Shown here in pieces: positions 33,136-41,595 of a DNA stretch of 43,375 nucleotides. The stretch covers positions 1-43,375 of the forward strand of contig JAFLBO010000040.1 in NCBI GenBank assembly GCA_017303475.1, in the 5' to 3' direction. Origin of the DNA: Chitinophagales bacterium (GTDB taxonomy: Bacteria; Bacteroidota; Bacteroidia; Chitinophagales; Saprospiraceae). Position 1 is the first letter of the stretch, and the number at the start of each line of letters is the position of its first letter. The notes under the pieces were generated by a model. It was not told the DNA's origin. It saw nothing but the letters and a program-made list of their open reading frames with translations, and did not search any database. The translations under genes were made by a program, and so were the position numbers.

Positions 33136-33341
33136 TTAGAAAGGGTACACATTTTTCATAAATGAACATTGCCCCGTCCTTTAGGGCGGGGATTGAGGAT
33201 CACAATAAGTTAGAGGGGCTTTAGCCCCAATAAATGAAAGGGCTAAAGCCCCTCCAATTGTTCTTCAACTATATTCCCCGCCCTAAAGGACGGGGCAATT
33301 TTAACATCACTTGCCAAATTTAAAATGTGTACCCTTTCTAA
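33136..33341. mobile_element. MITE-like element with three nested inverted repeats
   Basis: Outer perfect 20-bp terminal repeats (ttagaaagggtacacatttt, 33136-33155, and inverse 33322-33341) enclose a 25-bp pair (33168-33192 with 33275-33299, around gccccgtcctttagggcggg). That pair in turn encloses a 15-bp pair (33213-33227 with 33240-33254, around ggggctttagccc), each arm of which is itself palindromic. Total length is 206 bp. There is no coding capacity and no evident target duplication. It borders an AT-rich two-gene islet. Confidence 0.75.
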
Positions 33342-33347
33342 ATTTCT

Positions 33348-33686
33348 TCATATACTGTCCAACCAGAGTTTAAATCCCAAGGCATCTGGGCCATCTGCTG
33401 CAGCTTGTTTTTTGATTATTTGCAATGCTTTTTCTTCCGTTGATTTGTCAACAGGAATAAGTTCTAGCATATGAACCGCAGCCCAAATATTTGTATTGCA
33501 ATCATTGATATCTAATAGTTGAACAAAGGCCTCAATGGATTCAGGCAATTGCTCAGAAACTATTTTTTCTGCTATTTTATACATTCTTTTTACAGATTCA
33601 TTATGCAAACGAACAGATTTTTTGTCTGCATAGTCTGTTAAAGCGCAAGCTTTTGCACACGCTATGTATTCCTGAATTAAGTCCAT
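33348..33686 (-). CDS. DUF2019-like small helical protein
   Basis: 112 residues, all-helical and with no signal peptide. The pattern of paired helices (VKRMYKIAEKIVSEQLPES, AFVQLLDINDCNTNIWAAVH, MLELIPVDKSTEEKALQIIK) and the end DGPDALGFKLWLDS match the HEAT-like DUF2019 family, whose role is unknown. It lies 3 bases after the esterase gene, so they are co-transcribed. The base composition is clearly more AT-rich than the surrounding genes, suggesting transfer with the esterase. Confidence 0.75.
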   Translation of the reverse strand: MDLIQEYIACAKACALTDYADKKSVRLHNESVKRMYKIAEKIVSEQLPESIEAFVQLLDINDCNTNIWAAVHMLELIPVDKSTEEKALQIIKKQAAADGPDALGFKLWLDSI

Positions 33687-33689
33687 TAT

Positions 33690-34673
33690 TTATTCTTTAG
33701 CTGTCATTTTTATTGTTTTCAACCATCTTTCAACTAAATCCTCCCAATCTGCAATGGGAAGTTTATGCCAATCAGGATTGTCGAGAATTGTTCTGTTCAA
33801 GCCAAAAGCATGTCCTCCTTCAGCATAAACGTGATACTCAGCGTGGACTTTTGCCTTTTGAAGTGCTATAAAATATACCAGAGAGTTTTCTATTGGATCT
33901 ATAGGGTCATTTCCTGCTTGCAGAATAAATGTTGGTGGTGTATTGCTGTCTACAGGAATTTTTTCATTGAGTTCGTATGGCTTGCCTGTATGATTGGTCA
34001 GGTGCCCAGGAAACATAACTATACCGAAATCTGGCCGGCAATTGGTATCGTCTACGTTGTCAGTTGGAGCGTATGCTCTTTTTCTGTAATTTGTACATAC
34101 ATCTGCAACTAAATGTCCACCTGCCGAAAACCCCATTACGCCAATTTTATTCGGATTAATATTCCACTGTTTCGCTTGTGAACGAACCAATCCCATGGCT
34201 CTTTGCGCATCTTGCAATGCAAGTGGCTTAATAGGCTCTTTTTCACAATGGCAATCTCTGTAATAGTGGGGTCCTGAATCAGGAACCCTGTATTTTAGTA
34301 ATATCCCGGTTACTCCAATGGAAGCAAACCATTCGCATATTTCTGAGCCTTCCAATTCAACGGCCACTTTTGTATATCCTCCACCTGGAAATACAAGCAC
34401 CGCGACTCCACTATTTTCTTTAACCGGTGAAAATATTTTGATGGTTGGATTAGAAACGTTTTTAGCAATTCCGTCAATAGTGGTTTCTTCTCCTGTAATT
34501 AATGAAGCGTCTGGAATTCCTGTTGTCCATATGGGTATTTCATTACTTACGTGGAATGGTTTTGTGCTAATCTCATTCGCTTTTGTTTCTTGAGTAGATT
34601 GCTCTTTGGGGTTGCAAGAAATAATGCCTATTCCAAGTACAAACAACATCAGGTAGCTAATAGTTACTTTCAT
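33690..34673 (-). CDS. Lipoprotein alpha/beta-hydrolase, esterase-like
   Basis: 327 residues. Lipoprotein signal MKVTISYLMLFVLGIGIISC. The hydrolase core has the oxyanion stretch VLVFPGGGYTKVA, the nucleophile elbow IGVMGFSAGGHLVADV (Ser of GFSAGG), an acid in ILQAGNDPIDPIENS and the catalytic His in YAEGGHAFGLN. This layout is common in Bacteroidetes acetyl-xylan and feruloyl esterases (BD-FAE/CE-type). The likely role is deacetylation of sugars at the cell envelope; the substrate is unknown. The gene is AT-rich relative to neighbours and pairs with the DUF2019 gene. Confidence 0.88.
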   Translation of the reverse strand: MKVTISYLMLFVLGIGIISCNPKEQSTQETKANEISTKPFHVSNEIPIWTTGIPDASLITGEETTIDGIAKNVSNPTIKIFSPVKENSGVAVLVFPGGGYTKVAVELEGSEICEWFASIGVTGILLKYRVPDSGPHYYRDCHCEKEPIKPLALQDAQRAMGLVRSQAKQWNINPNKIGVMGFSAGGHLVADVCTNYRKRAYAPTDNVDDTNCRPDFGIVMFPGHLTNHTGKPYELNEKIPVDSNTPPTFILQAGNDPIDPIENSLVYFIALQKAKVHAEYHVYAEGGHAFGLNRTILDNPDWHKLPIADWEDLVERWLKTIKMTAKE

Positions 34674-34887
34674 TGTTTTTGAATAGACTTTTTGAGATGG
34701 GGATGTTTTTGCGAGGTGGGAGCAAATTTCATTTTAGACCATTGAAATTTGCAGTACTCCTACTCTCAATAGTAAAGGTAATGGCTTCATGCCGATGAGC
34801 TGCTCAAAAAACGCACAACCTCGGAGAGGGCAAATTTTTGCAGCACATTGTGAAAGACATTGCACTTCAAAAATTCCTCCCAAATAT

Positions 34888-34921
34888 AAAAAAAGCGCCG
34901 TCTCTATATCCGAGACGGCGC
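34888..34921 (-). terminator. Intrinsic terminator of the giant T9SS gene
   Basis: On the minus strand a 10-bp stem (gcgccgtctc / gagacggcgc) with a 7-nt loop is followed by seven T residues (34888-34894 read as A on the plus strand). It lies 38 bases after the gene's stop and is a textbook rho-independent terminator. Confidence 0.85.
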
Positions 34922-34958
34922 CATGGTTTTACCAATTTAAGTTGCTAATGTAACTATT

Positions 34959-37900
34959 TTACCGTTGTATCACTATCCGGTGGGTAACCGTTTCCTGTCC
35001 GGCCTTGATGCGCAGCAGGTAAGCACCCTGAGGCAACTGACGCACATCCAGTGATTCCTGAATCTGGTCTGTAACCCCGTTTTGCGCAGCCAAAACCTGC
35101 TGCCCGATGGCATTCAGCAATTCCCAATGTACCTCTGTTGCCTGAGGCAGCTGAGCCTGCATGTTGAGCATGGTGCTGGTTGGGTTAGGGAACACCTCCA
35201 ATGTGGAAGCCCAGGATGCTTCCGTTACCCCTACACATGTTTCTACTTCCACCAGGATGTCATCGGTAGCGGTACAGCCTTGTGCGTTGGTTACCGTTAC
35301 TACATACACATTTTCGGTGTTTACCGTAATGCTCTGACCGGTAGCGCCGTTTGACCAGGCATACTGAGCCCCCGGATTGCCGGCATTCAAAGCTAGGGTC
35401 TGGTTGCTGCAAATAGTGGTATCTGCACCAAGCGCAATAACTGGCAATGGGTTTTCTGCCACAATTACCGTTACAATAGAATCGCACCCCAGGCTGTTCA
35501 CCAGAGTAAATTGCTGGGTTGCACCGGCTGGAATTTGGGTTCCCTGGTACACAAAGAACTGTCCTGCACAAGCGCTGCCATTCACAGTGGCTACAGTATT
35601 GGGTAAAATATTGATAGCCACGGTATCCGTGTCTGAACAGCCGGTTACCAGTGTAACCTGAACCGAATACACTCCTGATGAGGTAACATTAATAGATGCA
35701 GAAGTGGCGCCGGTTGACCAAACGGTAGCAGCCCCCGGGTAACCGTTGCTGAGCGTAATTGTCTGACCTTCGCAGGTAATTACGTCGGCCCCTAAATTGA
35801 CATTAGGAGTAGCCGCATTAACCAATGCCACAACATCAGAACCCACACAACCCTGTGTGCTGGTTACAGTAACGGTGTATGAACCGGCTACATTAGCCGC
35901 AATGGTTTGCGTAGTCTCGCCGTTGCTCCATAGGTAGGTAGCCCCTGCATTTCCGGCATCCAGTGTAAGGGTTTGACCCGCACACAGATTTTTGTTCGGA
36001 CCAAGATCTACCACAGGGTTTTGGGCCGCATTGATGAACACAAATCCGGTTCCTTCACAGCCAAATGCATTGGTTACACTAACAGCATAACCACCCGCGC
36101 TGCTCACCGTGATGCTTTGAGTGGTTTCGCCGTTGCTCCACAGATACGTTTCATGTACGCCGGCATCCAAGGTAAGGGAGGCCCCCGGACAAAGCGGCTG
36201 ATTATCTCCCAAATCTACACTCGGGAAATCAGACTGACCAATCGTAATGGTATCACGGGAAGTGCAACCAAAAGCCGTAACCGCCGTTACCGCATAAGTG
36301 CCCGCCGAATCAATCAAACGATTGACATCGGTATTGCCGTCAGACCAAATTGCCTGTGCAACACCCTGACTTCCAAGTTCCAATACGGCCTCCAATGAAC
36401 CGCAGGTTACAAAATCCTGTCCCAGGCTCACCTGGCAGTATGGACTTACATAATCCAGATGCTTGTCGGCGGGCAGGTGGTATTCGTACAAACGGGTGGT
36501 TTTACCGGTCAGTGTAATCAAGCCATCAGCGTTAGGGGAAGCAATACCAAAATCGTTGTCGTTGATCACCGCAATAGTAGAGTCGTTTACCACGGCCAGA
36601 CCTTCCGGCTTGTCATGCTGACGCTCCCAACCCATTTCCAGGAGGTCCAGGAACAACTCTTTCTGCACCGGAACGATGCCATTAGCCGCCAAACCAGCCG
36701 GGTCGTTCAATTGCTCAAGGGTTAGTCCGCCAAAATCGTTGCCACTTACTGGCGTGGCATTTTCAATGCTGAATTTGTAAATGTTTTTGGCATTCCAGCC
36801 ATTGCGTTCGGCATGTTCCAGTACCAGGAACTCGTGGTTATTTACGGCCGCCAGATCACCCATTTTCCAGTCGGTGCTGCGGATTTGACCAAGCACCGGA
36901 TCATGCACATAAACGAAGGTTTTCATCGTGCCGGTTGCCGGATCCAGTTCCACCAAACGGTGAATTCTGGAGCTGGCGCCAGTGGCTGCATTCGGATTGA
37001 ACAGCGGGCTTTGGATAATGGCGTAGATTTTACCATTAGGGGTGTAGGCAACACCTTCCAAACCACGGTTCGGGCGACGTCTGCCCAGCAGGGTGTCCAG
37101 TGGTGCATCTTCAGTTTCTACCGGAAACGGGGTAAAACGCTGGATCACTTTGAAATCAGCGTCGAGTTTCCAGATGCTGGTGCCGTATTCGTCGCATACC
37201 CAGAAATTACCTTCATTATCCTGAATAAGTCCTTCAGAATCAAGGCCCCAGGCGTCATTGTTCAGTACCGTAGCGTTGGTGTCTGCCCAGGCTACCTCGC
37301 CGGTATTGCCCTGACCAACATGGAGGGGCAGACCGCTGGCGCCGGTTCCGTCCGGACGTTTGATGAAATCAAAATCCTCTACGGTGAGGGCGCCGTTTTC
37401 CGGACGTACTTTCCAGGTTTTGGGTGCATAATCCGGGAAAGGGAATACCAGAGCTGTAGCGCCCATGGCAAGCGGATGATTCACCGCATCGGCATTTGGA
37501 CCGCGGTCGGCAACAAAACGGTAAGAACCATCACGGTACATCAAACCGGAAATACCGCCTTCGCGGATGGTGTCGCCATACACGCCGATGGCCGGCGTTT
37601 CATCAAAGGCATATTTAATCAGGCCAAATTCGCCGGTTTTGGTGCGGTCAATTTCAATTTCAAAAACAGAAACAGTTCCGCTGATCTCGTTGGATACCAG
37701 GATCAAATCACGTTTGTTCGGGCTTTGCGCTTTTGGGATAAAAATGATGCCTTCAGGGCCCAGATCACCCCCTGCTGTACTGCCCAGGACGCGGGTATTG
37801 ATCCATTGAACGTACTCAGGCGCCTGCGGATTGGTTACATCATACACCAGTACCCCGCCAATGCGCTCCAGTGCTGTAAAGGCATAATTCCGGCCTTCAA

Positions 37901-40850
37901 TGGTGCCCAAGGCAACTCCTTCCGGTTCCGGCCCTTTGTCGTCTGAGCGGTTTTTACGGGTGTTGTTGGAGTTGCTGGCATTGAACATAGCGCCATACAC
38001 CGGATCTGCCGCCGTGATACGTTCCAGATCATCGCCGCTGTCCCAAACCAGAGCGCCGGTTGAGGCATTCCAGATTGAAATAGAGCGACCGCCAAGCGTG
38101 TGGATTTCGTCAAAATCTCCGTCGCCGTCTGTATCCCCGCTTTTGGTGGTTACGTTGAGTCGGCCAAGCAATTCTGCACGTTTCAAATATGTCGCATCCG
38201 GAAACGCAACCGGATCGAGTTTGTAGGAACTGGAATTTACCCGAAGAATCTCATTGTTGGCATCCCATTCGCGGGCATCGCCTTCATTGGCAGTGATCAG
38301 GTAGCCTGTTCCACCGGCATTCCAATAGGCAATGGCATCAGGTTGATACATACCTTTTACATTCCAGTTGTTGAAGAAAATGCCCGGCGCCTGATCAGAA
38401 GCGTCCAGCGACATATTCATACCGGCATAACCTTTGGTGCCGAGTGGCAAAAGTGCCGTAACAGTGTTGGATTGCAGGTCAATCACTGCCAGGGCATTGT
38501 TTTCCTGTAAAGTAACCCAGGCTGTATTGCCATCGCTGGAAACGGTTACATATTCCGGCTCCAGATCCTCGGCCACGCTTGAACCCGGACCAAAAATGCG
38601 GATTCCGGAAGCTACCAGCGCAGCTGAATCTGAATTGAACTGTGTGAAACCAATTTGGGTAACATTAGCCTGCGTGAGGGCTGCCGCACCGGGAGTCATA
38701 TCAACCACAGTTACCGAGCCTTCCGGATCTACGGAATAATCGGTTGCCGGTTCACCTTCGTTGGCAACGAGCAATTTGGATGCATCCGGGCTAAAATTCA
38801 AATGGTCTGGCAGTGCTCCTGCTGTAATGGCATTGATGTAGGCGCCATTCACGTCCAGGAACACTACTTTACCTGGATTGGTAATGGTGGAATCATCTAC
38901 CGCAACAGCCACCGTGCCATTGGCATAGGCTACACTGTTCAGTCCGCCTCCGTATGGACTCATGTCAATAGAGGCCACTTTAGTGATCGCTACCGGGTTT
39001 TTCAGGTCCAGAATTGCCAATTTGTTTTGGTTGATATTGGTAGTAAACAAACGTTTGCTCACCGGATCAAAGGCAGAAATTTCGGCCGTGGCGCCACCAG
39101 CAGCATCTACGGCAAAACTGCTGAGATGACGAAGCTTAATCGGCGCATTGGCCTGTGGTGTGGGCGCAGGAGTGTCGTTATCGTTGATCAGGATAGAGGT
39201 TTCGGCTACAGATCCTACCTGAGAAGCCGTAAAATCGAACAATTGCAGGAAGAGATAGCGGCTGTCGCGCAAATCGGCATTGTCAAGAATTTCCACGCTT
39301 ACCTCAAACGGAGTGGTAGTGCCTGCGGGAAAAGCCACAAAAGTATCCAGTAAGATATAGTCATCGCCAGCCACTGCTGTAGAAGCAGATGCTACGCGCA
39401 AACGCGCTTCAGCCAGCGGAACGTTCAGGTTGTCCACTTTTACCGGGATTTTAATAACGCCGGCATTTTCCTGAACCAGCGTACGGGCATTCACGAATGA
39501 AATGGTAGGCAACATGGCAATGGTCACCACACCCGGACTGGCGAACACCGTGGGCGAACCCGTTACGGTAGTGCTGGGTACCCAGTTGGCGCCGTCATTG
39601 TTGTTCAGGTTAGGGGAGAGCAATTCAGCCGATGGGCCCAGGCCGTCGGGTTCCAACGGCCAGGGGAATGCATCGTCGTATTGAACGGTATCCAGGGTTA
39701 CGCCGTCTGAATTGCGGAGTACCAGGGTATTTCCGCCATTGGTGAGTACGCCTGAGCTCCATTGAACAAAGGTTTGTCCGGTGAAAAATGACTCGCAGGC
39801 AGCCTTGTTGGCGGCAGCCAGAAATACGCCACCTGCAGGCAGGTTTACCGAAGGGAGGGTCATTTGTACCGCCCCGTCCAGCTTAAGGCCACCCAGGATG
39901 GCATCCGCAGTACCGTGGTTATAAATTTCTATGAACTCCAGGGTGTCCGGATCATTACTTGGCGGGTTGTAATTGATTTCCGTGATCACCAGGGTAGGCG
40001 TGGAGTTATTGTAGGTAAAAGCAAAGGTATAAGGCGTTTGCAGGGCGTTGCCGGCCACGTCTGTAACATTATTGACGGTAAGCGCATAAGGCTGTCCGTT
40101 GACAAACGGGGTATTGAAGGCCAGCCAAAGGGTGTCTCCCAGGCTATTGCGTGTGGCCGATGCCAAATCCGGAACACCGGTATATTGATTGATGTCTTCA
40201 ACCGAGCTGCTCATAGGCTCGCTGAAAACCAACCGGATACCCGTTGAACTGTTTACAACGGCGTTGACAACCAGCGGTGCTACCACATCTCCGTTGGCTG
40301 AGGAAAGCTGGATGTTATCCCAGGCAGCATAATCAGAGCCTCCGTTCTGACGCGCAGCCAGGCGCAAGCGAATGAATGCTGCGCCTGCAGGGGCATTGAT
40401 GGTTACGGTTTCCCAACCCTGGGAGTTTTTGTTCAGGGGTACATAAGTGTTCCAGTCGGTTCCGTTATCGTAGGCAATGTAATATCCAATACTGTCGTCT
40501 GAATCATACGCCAGGGTATGAAACTGAAAGCTGAGGGTATTGGCGGTAAAAGCGCTGATATCCACCGGCCCAAAATCGAGTCGGTGTTCAAACGCGCCGC
40601 CGCCGGAGGGGTTTTCCAGATCCCGCATGAACCATTGGCGATTGCCGCCGGCCGGGCTGATCTGCGACGTTGCAGTGGTATCGCTCCACACATCTTCGGC
40701 CGGGATATTGTTGTAGGCGGCTGGAGAAACGGTGAAGGAGAAATTGTCTTGGGCGGAGCCTTCAAATCCTTGAAAAAGAATTTGTTGTGCTGCCATACTG
40801 GCCATAAATGCCAGGAAAAAGGTAAGCGTTAATGGTAGATAAAACTTCAT
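34959..40850 (-). CDS. Giant multidomain T9SS protein with choice-of-anchor-I propeller and phytase-like esterase domain
   Basis: 1963 residues with signal peptide (MKFYLPLTLTFFLAFMASMAAQ). Domains in order: a jelly-roll (about 20-190), an Ig-like SbsA-type domain (about 195-285), a lamin-tail domain (LVITEINYNPPSNDPDTLEF, about 290-430), a Calx-beta-like domain (about 450-565), and a choice-of-anchor-I beta-propeller (about 575-1080) with DHLNFSPDASKLLVANEGEP and EPEGVALGTIEGRNY. An esterase-like phytase domain follows (about 1085-1485; GISGLMYRDGSYRFVADRGP, LDSEGLIQDNEGNFWVCDEY, RGLEGVAYTPNGK). Six Ig/PKD-like repeats of the form LDAGxxxxYLWSNGETTQ (about 1500-1875) precede a T9SS sorting tail (LEVFPNPTSTMLN to HRIVIQR). 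It is probably a surface phosphatase or esterase with adhesin-like spacers; catalysis is unproven. Confidence 0.9.
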   Translation of the reverse strand: MKFYLPLTLTFFLAFMASMAAQQILFQGFEGSAQDNFSFTVSPAAYNNIPAEDVWSDTTATSQISPAGGNRQWFMRDLENPSGGGAFEHRLDFGPVDISAFTANTLSFQFHTLAYDSDDSIGYYIAYDNGTDWNTYVPLNKNSQGWETVTINAPAGAAFIRLRLAARQNGGSDYAAWDNIQLSSANGDVVAPLVVNAVVNSSTGIRLVFSEPMSSSVEDINQYTGVPDLASATRNSLGDTLWLAFNTPFVNGQPYALTVNNVTDVAGNALQTPYTFAFTYNNSTPTLVITEINYNPPSNDPDTLEFIEIYNHGTADAILGGLKLDGAVQMTLPSVNLPAGGVFLAAANKAACESFFTGQTFVQWSSGVLTNGGNTLVLRNSDGVTLDTVQYDDAFPWPLEPDGLGPSAELLSPNLNNNDGANWVPSTTVTGSPTVFASPGVVTIAMLPTISFVNARTLVQENAGVIKIPVKVDNLNVPLAEARLRVASASTAVAGDDYILLDTFVAFPAGTTTPFEVSVEILDNADLRDSRYLFLQLFDFTASQVGSVAETSILINDNDTPAPTPQANAPIKLRHLSSFAVDAAGGATAEISAFDPVSKRLFTTNINQNKLAILDLKNPVAITKVASIDMSPYGGGLNSVAYANGTVAVAVDDSTITNPGKVVFLDVNGAYINAITAGALPDHLNFSPDASKLLVANEGEPATDYSVDPEGSVTVVDMTPGAAALTQANVTQIGFTQFNSDSAALVASGIRIFGPGSSVAEDLEPEYVTVSSDGNTAWVTLQENNALAVIDLQSNTVTALLPLGTKGYAGMNMSLDASDQAPGIFFNNWNVKGMYQPDAIAYWNAGGTGYLITANEGDAREWDANNEILRVNSSSYKLDPVAFPDATYLKRAELLGRLNVTTKSGDTDGDGDFDEIHTLGGRSISIWNASTGALVWDSGDDLERITAADPVYGAMFNASNSNNTRKNRSDDKGPEPEGVALGTIEGRNYAFTALERIGGVLVYDVTNPQAPEYVQWINTRVLGSTAGGDLGPEGIIFIPKAQSPNKRDLILVSNEISGTVSVFEIEIDRTKTGEFGLIKYAFDETPAIGVYGDTIREGGISGLMYRDGSYRFVADRGPNADAVNHPLAMGATALVFPFPDYAPKTWKVRPENGALTVEDFDFIKRPDGTGASGLPLHVGQGNTGEVAWADTNATVLNNDAWGLDSEGLIQDNEGNFWVCDEYGTSIWKLDADFKVIQRFTPFPVETEDAPLDTLLGRRRPNRGLEGVAYTPNGKIYAIIQSPLFNPNAATGASSRIHRLVELDPATGTMKTFVYVHDPVLGQIRSTDWKMGDLAAVNNHEFLVLEHAERNGWNAKNIYKFSIENATPVSGNDFGGLTLEQLNDPAGLAANGIVPVQKELFLDLLEMGWERQHDKPEGLAVVNDSTIAVINDNDFGIASPNADGLITLTGKTTRLYEYHLPADKHLDYVSPYCQVSLGQDFVTCGSLEAVLELGSQGVAQAIWSDGNTDVNRLIDSAGTYAVTAVTAFGCTSRDTITIGQSDFPSVDLGDNQPLCPGASLTLDAGVHETYLWSNGETTQSITVSSAGGYAVSVTNAFGCEGTGFVFINAAQNPVVDLGPNKNLCAGQTLTLDAGNAGATYLWSNGETTQTIAANVAGSYTVTVTSTQGCVGSDVVALVNAATPNVNLGADVITCEGQTITLSNGYPGAATVWSTGATSASINVTSSGVYSVQVTLVTGCSDTDTVAINILPNTVATVNGSACAGQFFVYQGTQIPAGATQQFTLVNSLGCDSIVTVIVAENPLPVIALGADTTICSNQTLALNAGNPGAQYAWSNGATGQSITVNTENVYVVTVTNAQGCTATDDILVEVETCVGVTEASWASTLEVFPNPTSTMLNMQAQLPQATEVHWELLNAIGQQVLAAQNGVTDQIQESLDVRQLPQGAYLLRIKAGQETVTHRIVIQR

Positions 40851-40964
40851 GCCTTTGCGTTGATTTATGAATCAGCGAAGGTAGAAGCCGGGTTTCCGGG
40901 CGGTGGAAACTGAGGGTTAAGCTATTGAGAAGAAAGGGTGAAGGGAGGGTTAGGTTAATGTAAA

Positions 40965-41249
40965 TTAGGTTCCTGTCAGGAGTTTATCCGGGTCTTTCAG
41001 CAGTGTCCCTTTATTAAACCCCAAGTTCAGGTGGTTTGTATATATCGGCAACATGCAAAAAGCATCGGATAGTTTGTCTGAAATGGAAAAAACTGCCGTT
41101 AAGGCGTGTGTATGATAAACAAGCTCGTTAGCGTCAGGATAAAGATCCAGCATGTATGCTCGCAAGTCAATAAACAGGTCAATTAGCTCCTGGTCTTTAA
41201 AATCCAAAAGGAATTGAAAGTCCGGATGCATGGGTCGTGAAGTGTTCAT
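40965..41249 (-). pseudogene. DUF1801-like protein, C-terminally truncated
   Basis: 94 residues from the ATG at 41249. The opening FQFLLDFKDQELIDLFIDLR and the core LYPDANELVYHTHALTAVFS and FCMLPIYTNHLNLGFNKGTLLKDP resemble DUF1801-type small proteins. The family normally continues past LLxGTGK with a conserved basic stretch, but here a TAA follows directly after LLTGT. The reading frame therefore seems cut by a point or junction event. It lies about 350 bases from an insertion sequence. A functional short form cannot be excluded. Confidence 0.5.
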
Positions 41250-41393
41250 GTGTTGTTTTGTGGTGGTTTTGCTTGTTGGAAGTTGCTTTTTTCCCAACAG
41301 TCAATAATGCTGTCAGGCTATTATATGTTTCAGCATTGTTATCAGTGTCTATGAATAGTGGGTAGTATTTCATTTTTTTTGGTTGTTTAGTAG

Positions 41394-41526
41394 GGTGCTA
41401 ACGGTTTCGGGCTTGGCGTAGAAGGGGATTTCGGAGCAAACTGTCAACATGCCATAAAAGTTGATGCGAGGTAGAATGTTCAATTAACCACGTAACCCGC
41501 CATTGAGCCAAACGCCTGTTAGCACC
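41394..41526. repeat. attC-like imperfect palindrome
   Basis: Ends ggtgctaac (41394-41402) and gttagcacc (41518-41526) are perfectly inverted. Inside them cgggcttggcg and tgagccaaacg form a second, imperfect inverted pair. The 133-bp size and two-box ends resemble integron attC sites or the related cassette-border palindromes seen in Bacteroidetes. The core triplet order does not fit the strict attC rule (GTTRRRY), and no integrase is in the window. A 64-codon frame through it (41398-41592, minus) is not considered a gene. Confidence 0.5.
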
Positions 41527-41595
41527 AGTTTTTCTTTTAAAATCTGCTGTCAATTTCAACATCTCTATTGAGTCCATTAAGTAACTGTTCAATAG

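Noticed and set aside
41394..41526. True integron attC site
   Set aside because: The core does not satisfy GTTRRRY/RYYYAAC and there is no integrase in view; kept only as attC-like.
41398..41592. 64-codon frame next to the insertion sequence
   Set aside because: It runs through the attC-like palindrome and has no family resemblance; open frames in such palindromes are common by chance.
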